This document shows, in pieces, positions 45,415-55,775 of a DNA stretch of 64,000 nt. Location of the stretch: the NCBI GenBank assembly GCA_945901845.1, contig CAMDLR010000011.1, positions 1-64,000 on the forward strand, given 5' to 3'. The DNA is from Sediminibacterium ginsengisoli. GTDB taxonomy: Bacteria; Bacteroidota; Bacteroidia; Chitinophagales; Chitinophagaceae. Every line of letters starts with the position of its first letter. Within the stretch, counting starts at the first letter, position 1. The notes beneath the pieces are model-generated. The model was not told the DNA's origin and made no database searches. It saw nothing but the letters and a program-made list of their open reading frames with translations. Made by a program: the position numbers and the translations under genes.

Positions 45415-46614
45415 CTATTTTAGGTACCAATCTTTATATCGCGTAAGCCCTTCTATAAAATAATAGTCGGCGTAGGTTAAAGGTGCGTCTACTTCAGACT
45501 TGTGCGGAAGCGATCCAACACTATGCATGAGTATAAAGCCTCCATTTTGGCCCAATTTAGCCCTGTATGCTTCAGAAGATAAAGACATTAATATAGTTTC
45601 TGCGGTTTCTATATATTCCTTTTTTTCTGCACCTACCGAGTATTGACCTAGCTCTAAAAGGGCCGAAGCCATGATAGCCGCACTGGAAGCATCACGCGGA
45701 ACATTTGGTATACCTGGCGCATCAAAATCCCAATAAGGTACTTTGTCTGACGGAAGGCGGGGATGAGTTAGTAAAAAGCGGGCTATTTTTTTAGCTTGTG
45801 CTAAATAAGTTTTGTTTTTTGTAAAACGGTACATCATGGTGTAACCATAAAATCCCCAGGTTTGACCCCTAGACCATGCCGATGAATCTGCAGCACCCTG
45901 CCAAGTTATTTTTTTAAGAACAGTGCCAGTATTTAAATCCCAATCAACCACATGCACCGAACTATTGTCTGGTCTAAATTGATTGGCAATGGTTGTATTG
46001 GCATGTGTAACCGCAATTTCTTTAAACACCGGATCGCCACCATGATCACTTACCCAGTGCAGTAATTCGAGATTCATCATATTGTCAATAATAACTGGAC
46101 ATTTTAAAATATCTCTCGAATTCCAAGATTGAATAGATTTAATTTGAGGCCTATACCTTGTAGACAATGATTTAGCTGCAATTGCTACAACATCTTTGTA
46201 TGCAGGATTGTTGGTGTATTTGTATGCGGTTCCAAAAGAACAATACATCATAAAACCTAAATCATGATTGCCCGTATAATATTTTTCTTTTTCTAAAATA
46301 CCGAGTCTTTTTTCTGCTTCTTTTTTGATGGCCTCATCTTTGGTATAGGCATATAAATACCATAAAGTACCCGGATAAAATCCACTGCACCACCATTTGG
46401 TATCACTTGTTACTGATTTTCCTGTTGCTGGCACATAACTACGCGGCATTACCGAGTCAGGTGTATTTGCTTTTAAATACTGATACTGTTTGGCGGCAAA
46501 AACAAAATTATCTTCAATAAGATCTTTCATTTTATTTTTTAAAGAAGCAGTTTGTCCGTAACTGAGTTGAACCATCACAAACAAAAGCACAAAACCAACC
46601 ATGTATTTTTTCAT
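45415..46614 (-). CDS. GH88 unsaturated glucuronyl/rhamnogalacturonyl hydrolase
   Basis: An exported enzyme that removes the 4,5-unsaturated uronic acid left by polysaccharide lyases. The signal peptide is residues 1-20. The two catalytic aspartates of the family are D118 (GNHDLGFMM) and D177 (VIIDNMMNLELL), and the (alpha/alpha)6 layout with WSRGQTWGFYG is typical. It is 399 residues long. It lies downstream of a heparinase II/III-like lyase and DUF2264, which supplies the unsaturated substrate in a sensible order. Confidence 0.9.
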   Translation of the reverse strand: MKKYMVGFVLLFVMVQLSYGQTASLKNKMKDLIEDNFVFAAKQYQYLKANTPDSVMPRSYVPATGKSVTSDTKWWCSGFYPGTLWYLYAYTKDEAIKKEAEKRLGILEKEKYYTGNHDLGFMMYCSFGTAYKYTNNPAYKDVVAIAAKSLSTRYRPQIKSIQSWNSRDILKCPVIIDNMMNLELLHWVSDHGGDPVFKEIAVTHANTTIANQFRPDNSSVHVVDWDLNTGTVLKKITWQGAADSSAWSRGQTWGFYGYTMMYRFTKNKTYLAQAKKIARFLLTHPRLPSDKVPYWDFDAPGIPNVPRDASSAAIMASALLELGQYSVGAEKKEYIETAETILMSLSSEAYRAKLGQNGGFILMHSVGSLPHKSEVDAPLTYADYYFIEGLTRYKDWYLK

Positions 46615-46640
46615 GTCAAAAATTTAATAAGGTAATAAAG

Positions 46641-47915
46641 TTAATAATCTACAGCGTAATCTTTAGGAAATACTTCTCCATTCCATGCTTTTTTTTGCGT
46701 CCAATTGGTTGGTGCTGCTGTCCAAAATTCATGCGATGCCGGAAGACCCAGTGGCATAAAGGCAAAAGAAGCCAGGTACATACTGCCCGTGTTGGAATAA
46801 GAATCTGCAATATTAGACTGATTGGCGCCTACAAAACCTAATGTTAACAAGCCACTCGTGTTAAATGTATCTTTGACAAACACTCTTTTAAATACAGCTG
46901 TTAACGCTGGTCTTACTTGTGATGGTATTACGCCTGCTGGTAAATTATTTTCTAGTGCGAGCGAAGCGAGTGGCCAGAAAGCACCTACCCGGTAGGTAGA
47001 GGATCTTCCAAAAACAGGGAATGTTCCTTCTGGTGAAATAAAACGTTCTTGAAATGAAGCATAGCGCTGCATCCGTTTATAGGCCTGATCTAATAAGGTC
47101 TTTTCTCTTCTTCCTTTGGTAACATTTACACGAAGAACGGTTACAAGCATGGGCTGTATCACAAATCCATTGTAATGGTCAAAATGAAATTTAACGCCAT
47201 CACTATACCAACCATCACCAACATACCATCCTATAATTTTATCAATACCGGCATCTATGCGCGCCGCATCAAATGGCGCATCAATACTTAATAAAAATGT
47301 TTCTATGATAGCTGCAAATAAAACCCAGTTATTGTTAGCGGGCTTGATAGCACGTAGTTTGGTGAACTCGAAAATAAAACGTTCTTTGGTTTGACTACTT
47401 AATGGTTCCCATAACGCAGCAGGTGCGAGTAACAAAGCTTGGGCTAAAAACGCAGCATCAACAAGTGGTTGTGCAACTTTTGGAGAACCCCAATACAAAT
47501 AATCTGGACTTGCAGGATCCACAGCATGCGTTAGTGATGCGTGAATTTGATCCCTCATTTTTTTTCTGATGTGTCCTTCATTGGTATCATCATCTGGTAG
47601 TGCTACAAATGGGGCGATGCCCACAATTAAACGCCCAATGGCTTCCATATAAGCCACTTCTTTATTGCGGTTATCCCATGCTGGGCTATAATCCATGGGC
47701 ATATTTTTTCTGAGCTCGCCTTTACGCATATTTGACAAAATAGGCGATGCTATTTTATCTAGTAATTGAACCCAATACATACGGTCTTTTAGCCCATTAG
47801 CATTTAATACACCATCTCTAGCCTTCGTATCAACTTCACTAGCCCTAGTAATAGCGGGCGCCAGACCCACAAAACTTAATACTGAGGATAGTTGTATAAA
47901 ATTTCTTCTTTTCAT
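46641..47915 (-). CDS. DUF2264 protein, exported
   Basis: A 424-residue protein with an N-terminal export signal (MKRRNFIQLSSVLSFVGLAP, arginine-rich start, possibly Tat-type). The body has the DUF2264 pattern: RMYWVQLLDKIASPIL near residue 45, LYWGSPKVAQPLVDAAFLAQ, ANNNWVLFAAIIE, and WYSDGVKFHFDHYNGFVIQPM. The family is an (alpha/alpha)6-barrel found in polysaccharide loci beside lyases and GH88 enzymes. Its biochemical role is not firmly known to me. It sits 26 bases before GH88 and 11 after the lyase. Confidence 0.85.
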   Translation of the reverse strand: MKRRNFIQLSSVLSFVGLAPAITRASEVDTKARDGVLNANGLKDRMYWVQLLDKIASPILSNMRKGELRKNMPMDYSPAWDNRNKEVAYMEAIGRLIVGIAPFVALPDDDTNEGHIRKKMRDQIHASLTHAVDPASPDYLYWGSPKVAQPLVDAAFLAQALLLAPAALWEPLSSQTKERFIFEFTKLRAIKPANNNWVLFAAIIETFLLSIDAPFDAARIDAGIDKIIGWYVGDGWYSDGVKFHFDHYNGFVIQPMLVTVLRVNVTKGRREKTLLDQAYKRMQRYASFQERFISPEGTFPVFGRSSTYRVGAFWPLASLALENNLPAGVIPSQVRPALTAVFKRVFVKDTFNTSGLLTLGFVGANQSNIADSYSNTGSMYLASFAFMPLGLPASHEFWTAAPTNWTQKKAWNGEVFPKDYAVDY

Positions 47916-47926
47916 AATAACATTTG

Positions 47927-49894
47927 TTATAAAACAGGATCTAATAAATTAATAGTGAAGTTTTGTTTTCCGGTTTTTTTAATGTCCTTTGCCGTTAAAT
48001 TAATACGGTATAACTGCTTACCCCACATACCACTAATTCGTTCATCATCTAGTAATTTATCTTCTAGGTTGATATCAAATAACTTTGGATCATAATTAAA
48101 TTCAAGCAACTTTTTTTCTCCGCTCATAAATACAATTTTTCCTGGCTTTTCTATTGTTGGTTTAAGATGTACTAAAAAGTGAAGCACCAATTTTTCTTTC
48201 AATGCAAGCATTTCATAATTTTCAGAAATTAGAATGCTGTTTTTTTCAGTATTAAAATCAAACTTTCGTATATATTTTTTTACAGCCGCTTCCGCTGGAT
48301 ACGCAGCTGCTATATCCATAGATAAAGAAACACTATTCGCTGTTTGTTGAAACTGGACATCATTTGCTTTATAGGAAAGCCCTTCTTTTTGCATCACGCC
48401 ATTAATGGTAGGACAGTTATGCCAACCCGACTGCATATTCCAAAGCTCATACCTTCTACTACTAAAGGTTTGCGCGGTATAAGATCCCACACCTGCGTCA
48501 ACAAAAACGGGAGTTCCGGCAGCATACACCATAAAATTACCAATATCGTTGTGGTTATGGCTTTCGGCATTATGTCCACCCTGAACCGCTAAAAACATAC
48601 CTGATGTTGATTCACTTTTAGTTCTAGCCGTTAATACCTGCCTATCGCCAAACCATGACACGGCAGGAAGCGGCGCAATTGGCGGGACAGTAGTAAGCGA
48701 ATCATAAATAGATGTCGTTTCTAAAAAATCAATGATATTGCCATTGTCTAATTTTTGTTTTTGCAAACCAAATAAATACGCGCCAAAAGATTTTAATGCA
48801 GCGTCATTATAAAGTGCGCCATAGGAGTAAACACTTTCAGGATCTGGTATAGATTTAGAAAAAGCGTCGGCAAAATTTACAAAATTATTTTCTCCAATAT
48901 GGACCTTACTAATATAGTTACCCATATTGTAAATTAATTTTTCTTGTTTCCAATCAATGGATGTTGTTGTTAGTTTATTTAAAACATGGATAAAGCGCAT
49001 TAATTTACCGCCTGCCTCACTCCAGTAAGAAGGCCCCTCATCACAGCCGCCATCATCAGGATATTGATTGACAAAAAAATCGGTGCTCTTTACGGTTTTG
49101 CCAATAATGAGCCCTACACTATCTGCACCAAGCCCACTATACAAGGCCGTCATGAGTACATTGGTGTTTACCCATGGATTCCAATTGTTTACGGCTTGCC
49201 CTGTATAACCCATCCACCAAAAATCAGTGCGGGTTAAATAAGGTTGAAAAATTCGTTTATTTAATTCTGCAAAAACACGTTTGCCAATACCTTTTGAATA
49301 GGCGTCGAGTTCCTCACTTAACATAAATTGAATCATGGATAACTGTGCAGCTGCCGTACCACTTCCTAAATCAATAACTACTTCGTAAGGGTCAGGTAGT
49401 CCTGTTTTTTCTTTTTGAACTACAATATGTGCTGGCAATACCCAGGTAGTTTGCTCACAGAGTGTCCAAATACCATTTGCAATTTGTGCAATATATTTTT
49501 TATCCTTTGTAATAATCGCAGCGACCGCTAATTCATTTAAAACTTTTCGTCGCTCATTATTTTTTCTTTCGAAATTATACCGAGTCCCCGTGATTTTATA
49601 ATCGAGGTATAAACTTGCTGGTAAAGCTGGCCACTCATATTGTAAGCCCCGGTCCCCCTCTTTTACAAGCCTTTCTTTTACAGCTTCCGGCAGTGCCGCT
49701 ACTTTTTGTAAGTAACTATTTTTTTGCTCCAAGCGCCAAGCTGCTATGTTTGTTAATTTATCTTGTAACAGCGTTTGTGTAAAAGCCTTTGATAATATAT
49801 TCCTTTGCCCAAAAGCAGGTTTTTGTAATACAGCAAGTACAAAAAGGCATAACGCCAAAAAAATCCGCTTTTGAGGTACCCTACTTTGTTTCAT
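47927..49894 (-). CDS. Heparinase II/III-like polysaccharide lyase, exported
   Basis: A 655-residue exported protein (signal peptide about 1-29, ending AFGQ). An alginate-lyase-like helical domain covers about 60-380 with WNPWVNTNVLM and YPDDGGCDEGPSYW, the latter likely part of the active site. A heparinase II/III beta domain follows with ESHNHNDIGNFMVYA and VFVDAGVGSYT. It probably cleaves uronic-acid-containing polysaccharide by beta-elimination. The exact substrate cannot be deduced from the motifs. Confidence 0.87.
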   Translation of the reverse strand: MKQSRVPQKRIFLALCLFVLAVLQKPAFGQRNILSKAFTQTLLQDKLTNIAAWRLEQKNSYLQKVAALPEAVKERLVKEGDRGLQYEWPALPASLYLDYKITGTRYNFERKNNERRKVLNELAVAAIITKDKKYIAQIANGIWTLCEQTTWVLPAHIVVQKEKTGLPDPYEVVIDLGSGTAAAQLSMIQFMLSEELDAYSKGIGKRVFAELNKRIFQPYLTRTDFWWMGYTGQAVNNWNPWVNTNVLMTALYSGLGADSVGLIIGKTVKSTDFFVNQYPDDGGCDEGPSYWSEAGGKLMRFIHVLNKLTTTSIDWKQEKLIYNMGNYISKVHIGENNFVNFADAFSKSIPDPESVYSYGALYNDAALKSFGAYLFGLQKQKLDNGNIIDFLETTSIYDSLTTVPPIAPLPAVSWFGDRQVLTARTKSESTSGMFLAVQGGHNAESHNHNDIGNFMVYAAGTPVFVDAGVGSYTAQTFSSRRYELWNMQSGWHNCPTINGVMQKEGLSYKANDVQFQQTANSVSLSMDIAAAYPAEAAVKKYIRKFDFNTEKNSILISENYEMLALKEKLVLHFLVHLKPTIEKPGKIVFMSGEKKLLEFNYDPKLFDINLEDKLLDDERISGMWGKQLYRINLTAKDIKKTGKQNFTINLLDPVL

Positions 49895-49913
49895 AATTGA
49901 ATAATTGTAAATA

Positions 49914-51068
49914 TTAATCTAGTAACCTGGTACCATCGCCAATTTGCATCAGGTATTTTCCCATACTACGTCCAAATTTGTTTTGGTACTCATTGTTAAT
50001 ACGGTTGAACACCTCTTCAACTTTGGTCGTTTGCACCAGCGCTATTACGCAGCCTCCAAACCCACCACCCATCATTCTTGCACCAACAATGGCATTTTCT
50101 TTTTTACAGTTTTGTACAATATTATCGAGCTCCGCACAACTTACTTCATAAAGCTCACTAAGCCCAGTATGTGTTTCATACATACGTGCACCAAATCCAA
50201 CTATTTCACCAGCAAGTAAATGATTACAAGCAGCTTCCATTCGGGCAATTTCTTCGATCACATATTTGCACCGATTATATACATTGCCAGTAATAGAATC
50301 AGAGGCTGCATCTAACATGGCTAGCGACGCTTCTCTAAAAGTACCGATAGAAAATTTTTGACGGAGCGCCGCTAAACCAGTTTCGCACTCCTCTCTTCTG
50401 GTATTATATTCCGATGACGCCAAAGTATGTTTTACAAATGTATCAAACAGTACAATACTAATGCCTTCTAGTTTAAATGGGAAATAGGTGTACGATAAAT
50501 CAGCGCAATCTAGTTTTATGACATGATCTGCTTTTCCAAACATACTTGCAAACTGATCCATCACACCACAGTTAACGCCTACGAAATTATTTTCGGCGCG
50601 CTGAGCTGTTGTAACCATTGCTTCTTTACTAATATTCAAATCAAAAAGATGCTTGCATGCAAAAACAGTCGCACATTCAAGTGCCGCCGATGAAGATACC
50701 CCAGCGCCGATAGGAATATTACCCGTAATAAGCATGTTAAAGCCTGCAATAGAATAACCAGCTGCCAGCAAATCATGAATAACACCTAATACATAATTAG
50801 GCCATCCACTACTTGAAGGCTGCAAAGGTGCGTCAAGGCTATTTTGGTGATTTTGATTAAGATCAGCAGCGTGTAATACTATCTGGTTATCGTTTCTTTT
50901 TGAAACGGCCACATACATATACTTATCAATAGCTGCAGGAAGCACAAAACCATGATTATAGTCTACGTGTTCCCCAATTAAATTGATACGCCCCGGTGAG
51001 GCTATAACAAATAAAGGCGCTTCATTAAACTGCTGGGCAAATAGCGTGCTTACTTCCGCCTTATTCAT
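49914..51068 (-). CDS. galK: Galactokinase
   Basis: GHMP kinase that makes galactose-1-phosphate. The galactokinase signature GRINLIGEHVDYN is at residues 26-38, the ATP loop NIPIGAGVSSSAAL at about 116-129, and GARMMGGGFGGCVIAL near the C-terminus. The 384-residue length is normal. It overlaps the xylA stop by one base (TAATG). galT and galM are not in the window. Confidence 0.94.
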   Translation of the reverse strand: MNKAEVSTLFAQQFNEAPLFVIASPGRINLIGEHVDYNHGFVLPAAIDKYMYVAVSKRNDNQIVLHAADLNQNHQNSLDAPLQPSSSGWPNYVLGVIHDLLAAGYSIAGFNMLITGNIPIGAGVSSSAALECATVFACKHLFDLNISKEAMVTTAQRAENNFVGVNCGVMDQFASMFGKADHVIKLDCADLSYTYFPFKLEGISIVLFDTFVKHTLASSEYNTRREECETGLAALRQKFSIGTFREASLAMLDAASDSITGNVYNRCKYVIEEIARMEAACNHLLAGEIVGFGARMYETHTGLSELYEVSCAELDNIVQNCKKENAIVGARMMGGGFGGCVIALVQTTKVEEVFNRINNEYQNKFGRSMGKYLMQIGDGTRLLD

Positions 51069-52396
51069 TAAATATAACGGTTAATTAAATTTTCAATAAA
51101 CTCTTGCTTACCACTAATCGTTGCTGGCTCACCTGCTGCAATTGCGATATCTCGTAAATCTTCTAATGAAATTTTTCCCAGTTCAAAATCTTTTCCTTTT
51201 CCAGCATCATAGCTTGCATAACGGTCGGCTCTAATTTTTTTATAATCAGACCCTTGTAAAATAGCATCTGCCGTTAGGAGCGCTCTTGCGAAAACATCCA
51301 TACCACCAATATGCGCATAAAATAAATCGGCGGGATCGGTAGAGTTACGTCTAATTTTTGCATCAAAATTAATACCGCCACCTTTAAATCCGCCTGCTTC
51401 TAAAATAATAAGTAGCGCTTCTGTTAATTCATTGATATCAGATGGAAATTGATCGGTATCCCAACCATTTTGATAATCACCTCTGTTGGCATCCATGCTA
51501 CCTAACAATCCAGCGTCGGCAGCTACCTGTAATTCATGCGTAAACGTATGTCCAGCAAGGGTTGCATGGTTTACTTCTATATTTAAACTAAAATCGTTTA
51601 ATAAATCATGTTCACGTAAAAAACCAATCACGGTTTCACAATCATAATCATATTGATGCTTTGATGGTTCACAAGGCTTTGGTTCAATAAAAAACTTTCC
51701 GGTAAAACCATTTTTTCTACCATAATCTCTAGCCGCTTTTAAAAAGTTAGCCAAATGATCTTTTTCACGCTTCATGTTTGTGTTTAAAAGGCTCATATAG
51801 CCTTCTCTTCCACCCCAAAAAACATAATTTTCACCACCCAGTGCAATGGTTGCATCTAACGCTGCTTTAACCTGTGCACCTGCATGTGCGAGCACAGTAA
51901 AATCTGGATTGGTAGCTGCACCATTCATATACTTTCTACTAGAAAATAAATTAGCAGTACCCCAAAGTAATTTGATGCCACTAGCCGCTTGCTTTTCTTT
52001 TAAATACGCCGTAATAGCTTGTAAGCGTCTTTCATTTTCATGAACATCATTTGTATATTCAACGGCATCTACATCATGAAAACAATAATAAGGAACGCCC
52101 AATTTTGTCATGAATTCAAATGCAGCATCTGCTTTGTCTTTTGCTCTTTCGATAGGATCAGATTTTGTATCCCACTCAAACAAATGCGTTGGCTCACCAA
52201 AAGGATCGGCACCAGAACCGCAAAAGCTATGCCAGTAGGCACAAGCAAACCTAAAATGTTCTTTCATGGTTTTGCCAGCTACTACTTGATTTTCATTGTA
52301 CCATCTAAATGCGAGTGGATTATGCGAAGCAGTTCCTTCGTATTTGATTTTTTCAATTCCTTTAAAAAATTCATTAGAACCTATTACTACTGACAT
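51068..52396 (-). CDS. xylA: Xylose isomerase
   Basis: Converts D-xylose to D-xylulose using two divalent metals. Metal-site residues are visible in [31 protein letters not shown] and [19 protein letters not shown], and the TAHWHSFCGxGADPFG-like block ([17 protein letters not shown]) near residue 52 carries catalytic histidine and aspartate context. At 442 residues it is the long (group II) type. It lies 24 bases after xylB. Confidence 0.96.
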   Translation of the reverse strand: MSVVIGSNEFFKGIEKIKYEGTASHNPLAFRWYNENQVVAGKTMKEHFRFACAYWHSFCGSGADPFGEPTHLFEWDTKSDPIERAKDKADAAFEFMTKLGVPYYCFHDVDAVEYTNDVHENERRLQAITAYLKEKQAASGIKLLWGTANLFSSRKYMNGAATNPDFTVLAHAGAQVKAALDATIALGGENYVFWGGREGYMSLLNTNMKREKDHLANFLKAARDYGRKNGFTGKFFIEPKPCEPSKHQYDYDCETVIGFLREHDLLNDFSLNIEVNHATLAGHTFTHELQVAADAGLLGSMDANRGDYQNGWDTDQFPSDINELTEALLIILEAGGFKGGGINFDAKIRRNSTDPADLFYAHIGGMDVFARALLTADAILQGSDYKKIRADRYASYDAGKGKDFELGKISLEDLRDIAIAAGEPATISGKQEFIENLINRYI

Positions 52397-52420
52397 ACCT
52401 TATGTTTTAAGACTTTAAAT

Positions 52421-53905
52421 TTATTGATTGTTTTTGATTTGCAGCGCCAATTGATGCTCCCATTTTTCATATGCTGCTGCATAGTCATTGGTTCCGGAGG
52501 GCTCAATGACACGAAGTGGCTTGCTATTAACAAAAGCTTCCTCAATTGTAGCAAATACCTTGGCTCCATAGCCTGCACCTATCGCAGCTCCTTTACTACC
52601 GTCTGTATGATAGAGCTCTAGCGGCACATGAAGTGTATTAACAAAACAGTCTACAAAAACATCACTTAAAAACATATTGGCTTTGCCAGCTCTAATCACT
52701 GTTGGCTGCACACCATTTTGCTGTAGTACCTTAAAACCATATTGCATGGCAAACACAACACCTTCTTGAACCGCGCGGTACATATGCGCCGGCTCATGTC
52801 TATTAAAATCAAGCCCCGTAATATGAGCGCCTATATTTTTATTATTGAGCATACGTTCCGACCCATTACCAAAGGGAAGCACGGCAACACCATTAGATCC
52901 TGGAGCTACAGATGCTGCAAGTGTATTCATCTCATGGTAACTACTAGCACCCACTTTATGTTTCATCCAACTATTTGAAATGCCTGCACCGTTGATGCAT
53001 AATAAAACACCAATGCTGTTTTGTTCAAGCGTATGATTAACGTGCGCAAATGAATTTACCCTGGACGCTGTATCTGCTTGCAAACTATCTGATACCGCAT
53101 ATATCACTGCAGACGTACCAGCAGTGGCCGCTACTTCACCAGGTTGTACTACGTTTAAAGAAAGTGCATTATTTTGTTGATCACCTGCTTTATACGTTAC
53201 TGAAATTCCTTTTGAAAAACCAAGTTCATTGGCAATATGTTCACTTACATAACCGTGTGTATCAAATACATTTTTGATTGAAGGTATATGCTGTGCATCG
53301 AGGCCGTAATAATCCATAACTGCCTTAGACAAACAATTATTTTTAAAATCCCAAAACATACCTTCAGATAATGCAGCGATGGTGGTTGTAATTTCACCTG
53401 TCAATTTCATGGCAATAAAATCGCCGGGGAGCATCATTTTATATATTTGAGCATAATGCTCAGGTTCATTTTGCTTCACCCAAGCAAGTTTTGATGCCGT
53501 AAAATTTCCTGGCGAATTTAATAAATGCGTTAAGCAGTAATCGTTCCCCATTTGTTCAAATGCTTTTTCACCAAGTGATACCGCTCTATTATCGCACCAA
53601 ATAATACTATCTCTAATTACGTTTTGATGGCTATCTACAAGCACCAGTCCATGCATCTGATAGGCAATGCCAATAGCACCAATATCAGAAGGATTGTAGG
53701 CACCTGTTGCGTGTAATTTTAAAATAGCAGCCTTAACATCATGCCACCACTGATTGGGCGACTGCTCTGCCCAACCGGGAATATGGGAAATAATGGCAGC
53801 CTCGGTTTCGGGGTACTGCGCGCTTGCTAATACGCTACCATTATCAGCGTCTAGTACAGAAACTTTTACAGAAGAAGTGCCAAGATCTATTCCTAATAAT
53901 AACAT
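52421..53905 (-). CDS. xylB: Xylulokinase
   Basis: FGGY family kinase that phosphorylates D-xylulose for the pentose phosphate pathway. The ATP-binding start LLGIDLGTSSVKVSVLD is intact, as are the YQMHGLVLVD substrate motif with IWCDNRA, and GTSAVIYAV near residue 263. It is 494 residues long and is first gene of the xylB-xylA-galK-lyase-DUF2264-GH88 run, transcribed away from tRNA-Arg. Confidence 0.94.
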   Translation of the reverse strand: MLLLGIDLGTSSVKVSVLDADNGSVLASAQYPETEAAIISHIPGWAEQSPNQWWHDVKAAILKLHATGAYNPSDIGAIGIAYQMHGLVLVDSHQNVIRDSIIWCDNRAVSLGEKAFEQMGNDYCLTHLLNSPGNFTASKLAWVKQNEPEHYAQIYKMMLPGDFIAMKLTGEITTTIAALSEGMFWDFKNNCLSKAVMDYYGLDAQHIPSIKNVFDTHGYVSEHIANELGFSKGISVTYKAGDQQNNALSLNVVQPGEVAATAGTSAVIYAVSDSLQADTASRVNSFAHVNHTLEQNSIGVLLCINGAGISNSWMKHKVGASSYHEMNTLAASVAPGSNGVAVLPFGNGSERMLNNKNIGAHITGLDFNRHEPAHMYRAVQEGVVFAMQYGFKVLQQNGVQPTVIRAGKANMFLSDVFVDCFVNTLHVPLELYHTDGSKGAAIGAGYGAKVFATIEEAFVNSKPLRVIEPSGTNDYAAAYEKWEHQLALQIKNNQ

Positions 53906-53991
53906 ACAACGAATGGGTATGGATGAACTAAAATTGAGACCTTAATATTACTTAATTAGTGGCGAAAAATAGAAGAAATGGGAAAGATTAT

Positions 53992-54066
53992 TGGTGGCCT
54001 CGTCAGGAATCGAACCTGAATCTGGAGCTTCGGAAACTCTTATACTATCCATTGTACTACGAGGCC
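53992..54066 (-). tRNA. tRNA-Arg (anticodon CCG)
   Basis: A 75-base tRNA with encoded CCA. The acceptor arms GGCCTCG and CGAGGCC pair perfectly and the T arm TCAGG/CCTGA is intact. The anticodon loop TTCCGAA gives CCG, reading CGG. The outer pair of the anticodon stem is an A-C mismatch and the innermost is T-G, slightly weak but with the other pairs normal. It lies 55 bases after crtY on the same strand. Confidence 0.94.
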
Positions 54067-54121
54067 AATTGCAAGGTGGGCAGTAAAAATAAATCAATTG
54101 CAAATACACCGCCCTTTTAAT

Positions 54122-55297
54122 TCAGGCCCGCCGCCGCTTTACACCCAGTAAGGCATATAGCGCAGCTGGTAAAAAAATACGCGTAGGCACAGAAGACATA
54201 ATATGTAAATCGTCTATTAAAGAAGATTCATTGTTTAAAAAACGAAATACCCGGTCAGGCGGATTTTTAGAAAATATCTGTGTAAAAATAGTAGCGCCAT
54301 CTAATTTTTTGTCTTGCAATACCCTAAGTAATACGGCGTCGTATAAGCCAAACTTTTTTTGTGAAAAATTGGGCGTCCTTAATGGATTTGTTCCGGCTAC
54401 TACATCTGCAATAACAGTTTTTGTTTTTTCTTGAATAAAATGAAAAGCATAACCACTACTTCCTTTTACCTGACCACCTGCAACACCCATGTTAATGACG
54501 TTTCCAGCGCCACTAGAAAAAGTAAAATTAGTCATCGGTATTTTACCAAACTCTTGATGCGTGATCGTGTATTTAATGTTACCATATGTTTTTTGTATAT
54601 AGGCATATATGGCATCGTTGTAGGCACTGTCCGCTAACAGATTTTCTGTAAACAAAGTATATTCTACAAGTGCGGTAGTAGTAGAAGTTGGCATTACATA
54701 CATAAATGTAGTGCCGTTTGATTGATCGACAGTGAAATCCATGAGCGTGGCCACCGCATCATTAAAAACAGGGGTTTCCGTTTTTATTTCATATCCTTTA
54801 AAATGCTGCCATAAAAAATAATCAGCAGACTTTTGCGCCAGCACATTTGCCGGTTCAAATAAAATACTATTAAAAACTTTGGTTGCCGTAAGTTTTTGAT
54901 TGTTGAGTTCAACAGTAGCCCCGGTTTGCGTAGACTGAACCGACAAAACAGGCTCTGTGCAAAATGAAATATTTGTTTTATTTGCAGCCAGTGCTAATAC
55001 GGTTGTATACAAATCAATACCTCTAATCATTTTATAAACAAAGGGCGATAAGTTCAATTCACTTTTATAAGAGGGCGCGATAAAAGAAACTTGTTCCCAT
55101 TTTTTGCAAACAATGGGTTCAAAAATGTCCGGCTCTTTTTCCCAAAAACACCAGGTTCGGTCATTGGTATTTTTTTGAGCTGCATCAATCACCAGAATTT
55201 GAGCCGTATCAAAAAAAGGATGCTGCATCATGCGCATAAGTAAACTTAAACCCGCAAGACCGGCACCTGTAATAATATAATCGTAGTGTGGTTTCAA
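54122..55297 (-). CDS. crtY: Lycopene cyclase (CrtY family)
   Basis: Flavoprotein that forms beta rings on lycopene. It has the dinucleotide fold GAGLAG (11-16), DRTWCFW near residue 46, the conserved LMDFTVD block (about 176), MYVMPTS, and the GVAGGQVKGSSGYAF block near 277. In Bacteroidota that also encode CruF and CrtD this enzyme often cyclises one end only, giving gamma-carotene; a two-ended cyclase cannot be excluded. The start is TTG at 55297, the only start that preserves the family N-terminus. It lies 7 bases after crtZ. Confidence 0.9.
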   Translation of the reverse strand: MKPHYDYIITGAGLAGLSLLMRMMQHPFFDTAQILVIDAAQKNTNDRTWCFWEKEPDIFEPIVCKKWEQVSFIAPSYKSELNLSPFVYKMIRGIDLYTTVLALAANKTNISFCTEPVLSVQSTQTGATVELNNQKLTATKVFNSILFEPANVLAQKSADYFLWQHFKGYEIKTETPVFNDAVATLMDFTVDQSNGTTFMYVMPTSTTTALVEYTLFTENLLADSAYNDAIYAYIQKTYGNIKYTITHQEFGKIPMTNFTFSSGAGNVINMGVAGGQVKGSSGYAFHFIQEKTKTVIADVVAGTNPLRTPNFSQKKFGLYDAVLLRVLQDKKLDGATIFTQIFSKNPPDRVFRFLNNESSLIDDLHIMSSVPTRIFLPAALYALLGVKRRRA

Positions 55298-55304
55298 AAA
55301 AGAC

Positions 55305-55775
55305 CTATGCTTGATTTTGTAAGGCCTCGTCTTTGCGCACTTTATCCCAGTATTTTTTTGCTACAAGTAGCATGCCAAAACTTTCACCCTCTTCTTTGCC
55401 TAAATGCTTATGGTGCATTTTATGCGCCCATCTAATGGCTTTGATATATTTATTATTAGATCTTGTAAAGAATTTAAAACGCTGGTGAATGATAATTTCG
55501 TGCACTAAAAAATAGGCGAACCCATACATGGCGATTCCGGCCCCAATGCCCACCGACCAGTAATTTTGCGCCATACTACCTAGCATAATACAAAGCCAAC
55601 TTGGAATTGCAAAAATCAGGAAGAAGGCATCATTTTTTTCAAAAAAGCCATCACTTTTCTGGTGGTGATCTTCATGCAAATACCACAAAAAGCCATGCAT
55701 CACATATTTATGGGTAGCCCAGGTAATGGGTTCCATTAACAAAAAAAAGCCTATCGCAACAAAAACATAGATCAT
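55305..55775 (-). CDS. crtZ: Beta-carotene hydroxylase
   Basis: Membrane di-iron hydroxylase adding 3-OH to beta rings. The eight-histidine pattern is clear: HKYVMH (22-27), HEDHH (34-38), HEIIIH (92-97) and HKMHHKH (118-124). The start is the ATG at 55775, which overlaps the cruF stop by 4 bases (ATGA); the longer reading from 55820 is not supported. It has 156 residues. Confidence 0.94.
   Translation of the reverse strand: MIYVFVAIGFFLLMEPITWATHKYVMHGFLWYLHEDHHQKSDGFFEKNDAFFLIFAIPSWLCIMLGSMAQNYWSVGIGAGIAMYGFAYFLVHEIIIHQRFKFFTRSNNKYIKAIRWAHKMHHKHLGKEEGESFGMLLVAKKYWDKVRKDEALQNQA

Noticed and set aside
54066..54103. Direct repeat CAATTGCAA flanking the tRNA-Arg 5' side
   Set aside because: Only two 9-base copies 29 bases apart, with no integrase or mobile gene nearby, so it is not a credible attachment site.
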